Positions 1-5,834 of a stretch of 8,288 bases of DNA are shown piece after piece. Numbering within the stretch: the stretch's first letter is position 1; the number at the start of each line of letters is the position of its first letter. The translations under genes and the position numbers were made by a program. The stretch comes from CAYPYS01 sp964445715 (GTDB taxonomy: Bacteria > Omnitrophota > Gorgyraeia > Gorgyraeales > Gorgyraeaceae), in assembly GCA_964445715.1 (NCBI GenBank), contig CAYULJ010000075.1, positions 1 to 8,288 on the forward strand, read 5' to 3'. The notes beneath the pieces are model-generated. The model worked only from the letters and a program-made list of their open reading frames with translations, did not search any database and was not told the origin of the DNA.

Positions 1-117
1 ATCTGGGTCAGCATCAATAGCTATTACCTTGCTACCCTGTTTTTTAAAAATAAGCGCAAGGCCTGCTGAAACCGAAGTCTTGCCAACTCCACCTTTTCCC
101 GTAATCGCTATCTTCAT
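1..117 (-). CDS. cooC: CooC-type nickel-insertion ATPase, N-terminal part (runs off left edge)
   Basis: Only the first 39 residues are in the window. They start at the ATG at 117-115 and open with MKIAITGKGGVGKTS, the deviant Walker A motif of the MinD/ParA/NifH-like ATPases, and continue to VIAIDADPD, which matches the start of CooC proteins. CooC is a cytoplasmic dimeric ATPase that helps insert nickel into the C-cluster of carbon monoxide dehydrogenase. The assignment to CooC rather than another MinD-like ATPase rests on this N-terminus and on its place directly after the genes for the methyl branch of the Wood-Ljungdahl pathway. It lies 57 bp after the metF stop, and palindrome copy 1 fills most of that gap. 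No good Shine-Dalgarno site is visible; the upstream sequence is A-rich (AAACAAAAACAAAGAAT). The C-terminal metal-binding Cys motif that would settle the family is outside the window. Confidence 0.7.
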   Translation of the reverse strand, partial: MKIAITGKGGVGKTSVSAGLALIFKKQGSKVIAIDADPD

Positions 118-132
118 ATTCTTTGTTTTTGT

Positions 133-171
133 TTAAGTTCACATTTTAACATTGTTGAAGCGTGAACTTAA
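133..171. repeat. Intercistronic palindrome, copy 1 (metF-cooC gap), degenerate
   Basis: The element is a 39-bp inverted repeat with 19-bp arms around a central T at 152. Sixteen of 19 arm positions pair. In the minus-strand transcript the other three are one G-U wobble and two C-A mismatches, so this is the most decayed of the four copies. It begins 3 nt after the metF stop (175-177) and ends 15 nt before the cooC ATG. The outer ends are TTAAGTTCAC and GTGAACTTAA, identical to copies 2 and 3. No U-tract follows it in either direction. Confidence 0.85.
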
Positions 172-174
172 GTC

Positions 175-1047
175 TTATAGACCAGCTGCATCCAAGACCA
201 GAGGTACTTTTTTATCCCAGCCTATGGGCATTATATGGATACCCTGCGACATGGGCTTGAGTTCCTTTATCAGCCTGGCTGCGATTTCTATGGACTTAGC
301 GGCTCTATCTTGGGCTTGGGCTTTATCCATTTCCTGGATCAAATTATCAGGCACAAATACACCTGCTACGTTTTTATTCATATATTTAGCCATGCCAGCA
401 GATTTTAAAAGCACAATACCCGCTATAATAGTGGTTTTTAAGTGTTTTGCTGAGTCTAGAAATTTTTTAAACAGCTCTACGTCATATATTGCCTGTGTCT
501 GGAAAAATTGGGCACCGGCGTCTATTTTTTTCTCCATCTTGATTATCTCGGGCTCTATAGGGTCGGCCCCGGGATTTACAACAGCGCCTGTGCAAAATTC
601 CGGCTTTCCCTTTAATTCTTTCCCGACCATATCCTTTCCTGATTCCAATGTATTGATCGCTTCGAGCAGCTGTATAGAATCCAGGTCAAAGACAGGTTTT
701 GCCTGCGGATGATCTCCTAGTGCAGGATGGTCTCCGGTCAATGCAAGGATATTCTTTATGCCAAACACTGCTGCTGATAATAAATCTGACTGCAGCGCCA
801 GTCTGTTTCTATCTCTGCATGTGATCTGAAAGACAGGTTCGATACCGCGCTCCATCAGAAATTTGCATACAGCCAGAGAGCCTACTCGCATGACAGAGCT
901 CTGTAGATCCGTTACGTTCACAGCATCAACTCTGTCTTTTATAAGCTCGGCATCTTTTAACATCTCTTCGATATCAGTCCCTTTTGGCGGACCGATCTCA
1001 GAGGTCAAAATAAATTTACCAGTTTTGATTTTATCGCACAAAGACAT
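175..1047 (-). CDS. metF: 5,10-methylenetetrahydrofolate reductase (MetF family)
   Basis: The protein is 290 aa and is predicted to be a cytoplasmic FAD-binding TIM-barrel enzyme. It reduces methylene-THF to methyl-THF, the last step of the Wood-Ljungdahl methyl branch and also the methyl source for methionine. Visible family motifs are EIGPPKG at residues 17-23, where E17 aligns with the catalytic Glu of the E. coli EFFPPR motif, TCRDRNR at 76-82, LTGDHP at 103-108, and AGAQFFQTQAIYD in the middle of the chain. The length is close to the E. coli enzyme, so this is a stand-alone reductase without the eukaryotic regulatory domain. The start is an ATG with AGAGG about 6 nt upstream. It follows folD with palindrome copy 2 in the gap. 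Acetogens often pair metF with metV (a zinc and iron-sulfur protein) and sometimes rnfC2; neither is beside it here, although metV could lie beyond the left edge. The electron donor cannot be read from the sequence. Confidence 0.93.
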   Translation of the reverse strand: MSLCDKIKTGKFILTSEIGPPKGTDIEEMLKDAELIKDRVDAVNVTDLQSSVMRVGSLAVCKFLMERGIEPVFQITCRDRNRLALQSDLLSAAVFGIKNILALTGDHPALGDHPQAKPVFDLDSIQLLEAINTLESGKDMVGKELKGKPEFCTGAVVNPGADPIEPEIIKMEKKIDAGAQFFQTQAIYDVELFKKFLDSAKHLKTTIIAGIVLLKSAGMAKYMNKNVAGVFVPDNLIQEMDKAQAQDRAAKSIEIAARLIKELKPMSQGIHIMPIGWDKKVPLVLDAAGL

Positions 1048-1065
1048 GCTTACCTCTTTCTCTCT

Positions 1066-1104
1066 TTAAGTTCACATTTCAACAATGTTAAAATGTGAAC
1101 TTAA
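1066..1104. repeat. Intercistronic palindrome, copy 2 (folD-metF gap), contains the folD stop
   Basis: The element is 39 bp, with 19-bp arms around a central A at 1085. Eighteen of 19 positions are Watson-Crick pairs. The odd one (C1080 against A1090 on the plus strand) becomes a U-G wobble in the minus-strand transcript, so the RNA hairpin is unbroken in the direction of the genes. The folD TAA (1103-1101) lies inside the first bases of the palindrome. The other end is 18 nt before the metF ATG, which leaves just the AGAGG ribosome-binding site outside the hairpin. Confidence 0.93.
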
Positions 1105-1964
1105 GCTTTTTGGAGCTTAAAGGCTTCGACAAGATTTTTCATTAACATCGCTACTGTCAGAGGACCGACGCCGCCCGGCACAGGAGTAATATAGGAAGCT
1201 TTTTCCTGCGCCTTGTCGAATTCTACATCTCCGACTAGCTTTCCTTCGATCCGATTTATGCCTACGTCAATTACAATAGCGCCTTCTTTTATCCAGTCGC
1301 CTTTTACGAGTCCGGCCTTGCCTACCGCTACTATCAGGATCTCAGCTTTTTTTACGAACTCCGGAAGCGTTCCCCTTTGTCCTGTAGCTATATGACACAC
1401 GGTGGTCGTTGCAAATTTATTCAACAGCAATAAGGACAATGGTTTTCCGACTATTTCACTGTGACCGACAACGCAGGCTTCTTTTCCATATAGTTCAAGT
1501 GATTCTATTGAATTCAATAATTCCATACATGCGGCAGCCGTACAAGGCAGGATCTTGGCGTTCCCGAATACTATTTCTCCCATATTCTGAGGATGCACTG
1601 CTTCTACATCCTTTAGAGGTGCGATATAGCGCGAAATCACTTTTGCATCTATCTGAGATGGAAGCGGCATCTGCAAGATAATGCCATTTACATTTTTATT
1701 AGCATTAAGTCCCTCTATTGTATTTATCAGGTCACCCTGAGAACTTTTTGCGTCTAATTTTTCAAGCTGATATTCTATGCCGAGATTCTCAGCATTCTTC
1801 TTCTGAGACTTTAGGTAGACTTCTGAAGCAGGATTTTCTCCTACCTGAATACTTACTAATCGTGGTGCGGTTTTATATTTTGTTTTTAGGTTTTCTATTT
1901 CACTCTTTATGTTTTCTTTTATGCTGGCAGAAAGTTTTTTGCCGTCCAATAATTGCGCAGCCAT
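1101..1964 (-). CDS. folD: Methylenetetrahydrofolate dehydrogenase (FolD family), cyclohydrolase Lys replaced
   Basis: The protein is 287 aa, the usual FolD length. FolD normally interconverts methylene-THF, methenyl-THF and formyl-THF with NAD(P). Family motifs present are VGENPASEVY (41-50), GIILQMPLP (94-102, Q98 kept), the cofactor-binding VVGHSEIVGKP (165-175) and TPVPGGVGPLTVAML (260-274). Two conserved active-site positions differ. Residue 54, the catalytic cyclohydrolase Lys in the YxxxK motif of E. coli and human enzymes, is Gln (codon CAG, 1805-1803). Residue 121, normally the Asp of KDVDG, is Glu (KDVEA). This points to a dehydrogenase with weak or no cyclohydrolase activity, a role that the neighbouring fchA could fill; that is inference. 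The gene starts 2 bp after the fchA stop with AAAGGA about 10 nt upstream, so the two are probably translated together. Its stop codon is embedded in palindrome copy 2. Confidence 0.93.
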   Translation of the reverse strand: MAAQLLDGKKLSASIKENIKSEIENLKTKYKTAPRLVSIQVGENPASEVYLKSQKKNAENLGIEYQLEKLDAKSSQGDLINTIEGLNANKNVNGIILQMPLPSQIDAKVISRYIAPLKDVEAVHPQNMGEIVFGNAKILPCTAAACMELLNSIESLELYGKEACVVGHSEIVGKPLSLLLLNKFATTTVCHIATGQRGTLPEFVKKAEILIVAVGKAGLVKGDWIKEGAIVIDVGINRIEGKLVGDVEFDKAQEKASYITPVPGGVGPLTVAMLMKNLVEAFKLQKA

Positions 1965-1966
1965 TT

Positions 1967-2566
1967 TTATTCCATCCTTTCGTTTGTTTTGGTAATCGTC
2001 GTTTTATATAAATCTACTGTTTCTTTTTTTAGCTCGACCAGTCTTTGTCTTTCTTCTTTTACAAAATTAATGTCCGCTATTCCTTTTAGATTTATTTCAC
2101 AGTTGAATACACCGGAATTAAAAGCTGCGTTTAAAAGCTCTGCTCCGCAACCAACATCCGTGATCAGATTAAGATTTCCTTTTTCTGAAAGATCTAAAGC
2201 TATTACCAGTCCGCTTTTTGCTGAGCCGCATATTTTTTGACAAATATCATAACCGTTTTTTAAGGCGTCTTCAATGATTTTTTTGTCTTTACTCTTAAAG
2301 GCGTCCCGTATAGCAGAATAGGCCTTTACGTCTTCGTCGGTCAATGCGCTAAATTGCTTCCGAATATCTATTAACAAGGTAAGGTCTTTCGTTATATCTT
2401 GCTCAAAGTCCTTGTATTTTTCCTTTCCAATCGTAAAATTGCCTACCATCTCCAACAGGGCTATACCTAACGCTCCGGTAAAAGCGGCTGCGCTTCCACC
2501 GCCAGGCGCTGGTTTTTTGGCCGCAAGATCTTCAAGATATTTATTTACGGGCTCATTGATATACAT
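1967..2566 (-). CDS. fchA: Methenyl-THF cyclohydrolase / formimino-THF cyclodeaminase family protein
   Basis: The protein is 199 aa and belongs to the family of the cyclodeaminase domain of FTCD (FchA type). The glycine-rich folate-binding motif PAPGGGSAAAF is at residues 19-29, followed by ALLEMVGNFTIGKEKY (36-51) and the LTDEDVKAYSAI segment (75-86), all typical of the family. The enzyme is helical and cytoplasmic. No histidine-degradation genes are nearby. Instead the gene sits between fhs and folD, as in acetogen clusters, so the likely role is interconversion of formyl-THF and methenyl-THF rather than deamination of formimino-THF. Its start is an ATG with a strong purine-rich site (GAGGGGGAG) about 8 nt upstream, immediately after palindrome copy 3. 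The stop is 2 bp before folD. The need for a separate cyclohydrolase is explained if the adjacent FolD, which lacks the catalytic Lys, cannot do this step. Confidence 0.9.
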   Translation of the reverse strand: MYINEPVNKYLEDLAAKKPAPGGGSAAAFTGALGIALLEMVGNFTIGKEKYKDFEQDITKDLTLLIDIRKQFSALTDEDVKAYSAIRDAFKSKDKKIIEDALKNGYDICQKICGSAKSGLVIALDLSEKGNLNLITDVGCGAELLNAAFNSGVFNCEINLKGIADINFVKEERQRLVELKKETVDLYKTTITKTNERME

Positions 2567-2584
2567 TTCTTCTACTCCCCCTCT

Positions 2585-2629
2585 TCCTTAAGTTCACACT
2601 TTAACAATGTTAAAGTGTGAACTTAAGGA
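2585..2629. repeat. Intercistronic palindrome, copy 3 (fhs-fchA gap), perfect 45 bp
   Basis: This is the longest and a perfect copy: 22-bp arms, fully complementary, around a single central base at 2607. It starts directly after the fhs stop codon (2632-2630) with no spacer and ends 18 nt before the fchA ATG, leaving only the GAGGGGGAG ribosome-binding site. The arm shares TTAAGTTCACACTTTAACA with copies 1 and 2 apart from a base-paired C-G in place of T-A. A-rich and G-rich sequence, not a U-tract, follows the hairpin in the transcript. Confidence 0.97.
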
Positions 2630-4339
2630 TTAGAATAGGCCTTTTATTTTTCCGTCTTTGTCGATGTCTACCTTTGTGCCGGCCGGGACTGATGGTAGCC
2701 CTGGCATGGTGCGCATCGTGCCGCAGAGTGGATATAGAAAGCCTGCGCCTGCCGATATCCTGATGTCTCTCACGGGCAACGTAAAGCCTTCAGGCCTTCC
2801 TTTTAATTTAGGATCATGCGAAAGCGAAAGATGTGTCTTGGCCATATTTAAGGGCAGTTTATCGTAACCCTGCTTTGTATAATAATCGATCTTCTTTTCA
2901 GCTTCTTCGGAATATTCGACATCCTTCGCGCCGTATATATTTTTTGCTATTGTCTCTATTTTTTCTTTTATGGGAATATCCAACGGGTATAAAAATTTAA
3001 AGTTTGATTTTTTCTCGCACATCTTTAAAACGGCCTGCGCCAGGTCTTTCCCGCCTTCCCCGCCTTTTTCCCATACCTCACTTATCGCTACATCTGTTGC
3101 GCCTGCCTTTTTGGCAATATCCTTGATTGCATTTATTTCTTTTTCAGTGTCATATGTAAACCTGTTTATGGCCACGACTACAGGCACGCCGAATATCTTG
3201 AGATTCTCGATATGTTTTACCAGATTCTCCGAGCCTTTGATTATGGCTCCCACGTTTTCCTTTTTCACGAGGTCCATGTTCAGCGGTTTGCCTGGGATCG
3301 CCTCAAAGCCTCCACCATGCATCTTTAATGCCTTTACTGTGCATACCAGTACCATGCCGTCCGGCGGCTTAAGACTTTTACTTCTGCATTTGATATCTAC
3401 GAATTTTTCTGCCCCGCAGTCAGCTCCAAAGCCACTTTCTGTGACAACATAATCGCCTAATCTCAACGCGATCATATCGGCAAGGACAGAATTATTGCCA
3501 TGCGCTATGTTTGCAAAAGGGCCTGCATGCATAATGCAGGGTGTGTTTTCTGTCGTCTGTATCAAATTCGGCTTAAGAGCATCTTTTAATAGAACCGTCA
3601 TTGCGCCGGCGCATTTTAAATCTTCAGCAGTGACAGGCTTTCCATTGCGCGTAGAGGCGACGACCATCCTCGCAAGCCGTTTCCTTAGATCAGCTAGGCT
3701 TTCGGCGAGCGCCAATATAGCCATGACCTCACTCGCGACCGTTATATCAAAACCAGTCTCTCTCGGCATGCCGTTTTCTTTCCCGCCAAGACCTACCTTG
3801 ATCTGCCGCAACGCCCTGTCGCTGATATCAACGCAGCGTCGCGTTACTATCGAGTCGGGATCAATATCCAGGGTATTGCCTTTTGATAAATGATTATCAA
3901 TGAATGCCGCCAAGAGATTGTTAGCAGCTCCTACCGCATGGATGTCTCCCGTAAAATGCAGGTTGATATCCTCCATCGGCAATACCTGTGAATAGCCGCC
4001 TCCTGCTGCGCCGCCTTTTATGCCAAAGACAGGCCCCATGGAAGGCTGCCTCAATGTCGTGATGACTTTTTTTCCGAGCTTTGCAAGCCCCAGGCTCAGC
4101 CCTATAGTAGTTACGGTCTTGCCTTCCCCTAGAGGCGTCGGCGTGATCGCAGTGACATCTATGTATTTTCCTTGTGATTTATTTTTGAGGCGGTCGAGAA
4201 TGGAAAGGGATATCTTGGCCTTGTATTTTCCGTAGAGCTCTAATTCGTCTTCTTTTATTCCTATCTGGCGGGCGATTTCAGTGATGGGTTTTAATTTTGC
4301 GGCTTGGGCTATATCAAGGTCACTAGGAACTTTTTTCAT
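2630..4339 (-). CDS. fhs: Formate--tetrahydrofolate ligase (formyl-THF synthetase)
   Basis: The protein is 569 aa, a little longer than the usual 555-560. It catalyses ATP-dependent condensation of formate with THF to give 10-formyl-THF, the entry step of the methyl branch of the Wood-Ljungdahl pathway; the enzyme is cytoplasmic and normally a homotetramer. Visible motifs are the P-loop TPLGEGKT at residues 68-75, RQPSMGPVFGIKGGAAGGGYSQVLP as one conserved block from about 97 to 121, then MEDINLHFTGDIHA (122-135), and in the second half VKALKMHGG and GVPVVVAINRF. The chain runs unbroken to the usual GLF end. Its start is an ATG with GGGAGG 6 nt upstream, and the next M-rich alternatives do not fit the family better. 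It is the first gene of the one-carbon block and lies 84 bp after yraN, the longest gap in the window. The fhs-fchA-folD-metF order matches the order of reactions. Confidence 0.98.
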   Translation of the reverse strand: MKKVPSDLDIAQAAKLKPITEIARQIGIKEDELELYGKYKAKISLSILDRLKNKSQGKYIDVTAITPTPLGEGKTVTTIGLSLGLAKLGKKVITTLRQPSMGPVFGIKGGAAGGGYSQVLPMEDINLHFTGDIHAVGAANNLLAAFIDNHLSKGNTLDIDPDSIVTRRCVDISDRALRQIKVGLGGKENGMPRETGFDITVASEVMAILALAESLADLRKRLARMVVASTRNGKPVTAEDLKCAGAMTVLLKDALKPNLIQTTENTPCIMHAGPFANIAHGNNSVLADMIALRLGDYVVTESGFGADCGAEKFVDIKCRSKSLKPPDGMVLVCTVKALKMHGGGFEAIPGKPLNMDLVKKENVGAIIKGSENLVKHIENLKIFGVPVVVAINRFTYDTEKEINAIKDIAKKAGATDVAISEVWEKGGEGGKDLAQAVLKMCEKKSNFKFLYPLDIPIKEKIETIAKNIYGAKDVEYSEEAEKKIDYYTKQGYDKLPLNMAKTHLSLSHDPKLKGRPEGFTLPVRDIRISAGAGFLYPLCGTMRTMPGLPSVPAGTKVDIDKDGKIKGLF

Positions 4340-4423
4340 GTATTCCTCCCTCGTATCAACTCTTTGGGTGGGGGCTTAAAAAGACGCTCGGCCAGTGTTA
4401 GTTTGCGATGAGCTGGGCCCCGC
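4340..4423. other. 84-bp yraN-fhs gap, boundary between housekeeping and one-carbon genes
   Basis: This is the longest gap and the only one over 20 bp without a palindrome of the family. It holds the fhs ribosome-binding site (GGGAGG, about 4345-4350). I see no convincing -35/-10 pair for a separate fhs promoter. A GC-rich patch (GAGCTGGGCCCCGCTC, 4410-4425) and a short T-run in the minus-strand direction (4382-4378), preceded by GAGC that could pair with an upstream GCTC, leave open a weak terminator, but the stem would be only about 4 bp. Confidence 0.35.
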
Positions 4424-4804
4424 TCAATATCTATATCGTTCGTTTAATTCAAAAGCGTTTTTTATAAGACGGACTTTCGGACTGTTACTGTCTGCATCTT
4501 CGACGCTTACCACGTCAAATCTGCAATCCTTATTTTCTAATCCCTTTGTTTTTATATACATCAATGCTGCTTTGGCTATCTGGTTTTGTTTTCTTCTATT
4601 GATAGAATGTTCTGGTAGTCCGAATCTTCCCGAATTTACCGAACGTACCTCGACAAAAGAAATGCATCCGTCATCAGCTATTATGTCTATCTCTCCGTGC
4701 CTTGTCCTAAAATTCTTTTCGATTATCTTATAACCTTGGATTTTTAGAAAGGAGACTGCGGCTTCCTCCCCTTTTTTACCAGTTGCAATCCTTTTAAAAG
4801 TCAT
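4424..4804 (-). CDS. yraN: YraN/UPF0102 family endonuclease-like protein
   Basis: The protein is 126 aa when started at the ATG at 4804-4802, which overlaps the rnhB stop as ATGA; the reading frame extends 14 codons further upstream but those residues are not family-like. The family has a restriction-endonuclease-like fold and is thought to act on DNA or in recombination, with no settled function. Visible are GKKGEEAAVSFLKIQGYKI near the start (G9-I27), the active-site-like GEIDIIADD (37-45, E38 and D40) and FVEV (50-53, E52). The usual ExK of the nuclease core reads E52-V-R54, so the catalytic Lys position is Arg, a conservative change that could affect activity. A C-terminal RFDVVSVE segment, usual for the family, is present. 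Location directly after rnhB, in the rplS-rnhB-yraN order, is a common arrangement in bacteria. Confidence 0.9.
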   Translation of the reverse strand: MTFKRIATGKKGEEAAVSFLKIQGYKIIEKNFRTRHGEIDIIADDGCISFVEVRSVNSGRFGLPEHSINRRKQNQIAKAALMYIKTKGLENKDCRFDVVSVEDADSNSPKVRLIKNAFELNERYRY

Positions 4805-5457
4805 TTTTTCTTCACAGGCGCGAAGCTTTTTCTGTGAATCGCACAAGGGCCATGTTTTTTTAATGCATCGATGTGCGATTTTGTCCCGTAACCTTTATGC
4901 CTTGAAAAACCGTATTGCGGAAATAACCCGTCACAAGAAACCATTATTCTATCGCGCGTGACCTTTGCAACAATAGACGCTGCTGCGATCGAAAGACTCT
5001 TTGAGTCTCCCTTTAAAATCGTGACTGTCTTATAAGGGAGGTCCGGGTTCATGTTGCCGTCTATGAGGACGCAGACCTTTTTTCTTATTTGTTTCTCTTT
5101 ATTTTTATTTAAACGGCAAAATTCTTCTATGAGTTTCTCTACGGCTTGTTTCATGGCCGAGAGTGTAGCGACTCTTATATTTTTCTTGTCTATAAAGTTA
5201 TGATTTTTTAACCCCAGTCCAAAAATAGTCTTTTTTGAGATCTCGCCAAAGGCTTTTTCTCTTTGCCTGGGAAGTAACTTTTTGGAGTCATCCACCCTCT
5301 CATTAAAACGAGGCAAGGAAAATCTTTTTAATGGGGACGACTTGAGGACGACAGCTGCTGCTACCACTGGACCGGCAAGCGGACCTCGCCCTGCCTCATC
5401 CACTCCGATGATCACAGAAGCACCGTCAAGAAATGCCCTCTTTTCACAAAGGAGCAT
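4801..5457 (-). CDS. rnhB: Ribonuclease HII
   Basis: The protein is 218 aa from the chosen ATG (5457-5455). RNase HII cuts the RNA strand of RNA-DNA hybrids and starts removal of single ribonucleotides from DNA. The DEDD catalytic set is complete: D20 and E21 in GVDEAGRGPLAGP, D133 in LIDGN, and D151 in KGDSKS before the signature AAASIVAKVTRD; the C-terminal HRKSF motif is also present. The start is uncertain. The open frame reaches back to a TTG at 5490, and a TTG at 5472 has AGAGGA about 8 nt upstream. I chose the ATG because MLLCEKRAFLDG fits the family's M..E......G N-terminus before GVDEAGRG, although its AGAGG is directly adjacent to the ATG. With this start the gene overlaps rplS by 14 bp and yraN by 4 bp (ATGA), implying coupled translation. 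Confidence 0.93.
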   Translation of the reverse strand: MLLCEKRAFLDGASVIIGVDEAGRGPLAGPVVAAAVVLKSSPLKRFSLPRFNERVDDSKKLLPRQREKAFGEISKKTIFGLGLKNHNFIDKKNIRVATLSAMKQAVEKLIEEFCRLNKNKEKQIRKKVCVLIDGNMNPDLPYKTVTILKGDSKSLSIAAASIVAKVTRDRIMVSCDGLFPQYGFSRHKGYGTKSHIDALKKHGPCAIHRKSFAPVKKK

Positions 5458-5818
5458 CCTCTTTTTTGTCAAATGATTGTTCCTCTTCAATCTTTGTGTG
5501 CTTTCCCACTTTTTTGCGCAGGTAATATAGTTTAGACCTTCTGACTTTACCTTTTTTTACGATAGCAATAGAGTCTATCGAAGGCGAATGTAGCTGGAAT
5601 ACTCTCTCTACGCCTTCGCCATACGATATACGTCTAACAGTAAAGGTCTCTCTGAAGCTGGAACCTTTTCTGGCTATGACTATGCCTTCGAAGGCCTGCA
5701 GGCGGGTCTTGTCGCCTTCCTTGATCTTTACAAAGACCTTCACAGTATCCCCGGATTTAAAATCAGGGATATTTCTCTTTGCAAATTCCTTTTCGAGTTC
5801 ACGAATCTTACTGTTCAT
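5444..5818 (-). CDS. rplS: 50S ribosomal protein L19
   Basis: The protein is 124 aa. L19 sits at the interface of the large and small ribosomal subunits. Family landmarks are IPDFKSGDTVKVFVKI, QAFEGIVIARKG, ETFTVRRISYGEGVERVF and HSPSIDSIAIVKKGKVRRSKLYYLR. The family core ends near residue 103 and is followed by a charged tail (about 20 residues, Glu/Lys/Asp rich) that overlaps the start of rnhB. The start is an ATG with the near-perfect AAGGAGG 6 nt upstream, one of the strongest ribosome-binding sites here. It follows trmD after 16 bp, the standard trmD-rplS pair. Confidence 0.98.
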   Translation of the reverse strand: MNSKIRELEKEFAKRNIPDFKSGDTVKVFVKIKEGDKTRLQAFEGIVIARKGSSFRETFTVRRISYGEGVERVFQLHSPSIDSIAIVKKGKVRRSKLYYLRKKVGKHTKIEEEQSFDKKEDAPL

Positions 5819-5834
5819 TTTTCCTCCTTTTTCC

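Noticed and set aside
152..712. 186-codon plus-strand open frame, and other plus-strand frames such as 2970-3452 and 3495-3893
   Set aside because: They lie antisense to metF, fhs and other clearly conserved genes, lack family motifs, and the first starts inside palindrome copy 1. They are shadows of the real minus-strand genes.
1967..2566. fchA as a histidine-degradation cyclodeaminase
   Set aside because: There is no formiminotransferase domain and there are no hut genes nearby. Its position between fhs and folD fits the one-carbon pathway better.
4340..4423. Riboswitch (for example THF-type) upstream of fhs
   Set aside because: Only 84 bp are available, including the yraN end and the fhs ribosome-binding site, and I see no conserved aptamer pattern.
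4410..4425. GC-rich palindrome GAGCTGGGCCCCGCTC as a terminator hairpin
   Set aside because: The symmetry has one mismatch and no loop (centre GGGCCC), so it cannot fold as drawn in RNA, and the nearest T-run is about 28 nt away. It may be chance.
4805..4846. Longer YraN start, 14 codons upstream of the ATGA overlap
   Set aside because: The extra residues lie within the rnhB reading region and do not resemble the family N-terminus, whereas the ATG at 4804 gives the usual start and a typical 4-bp overlap.
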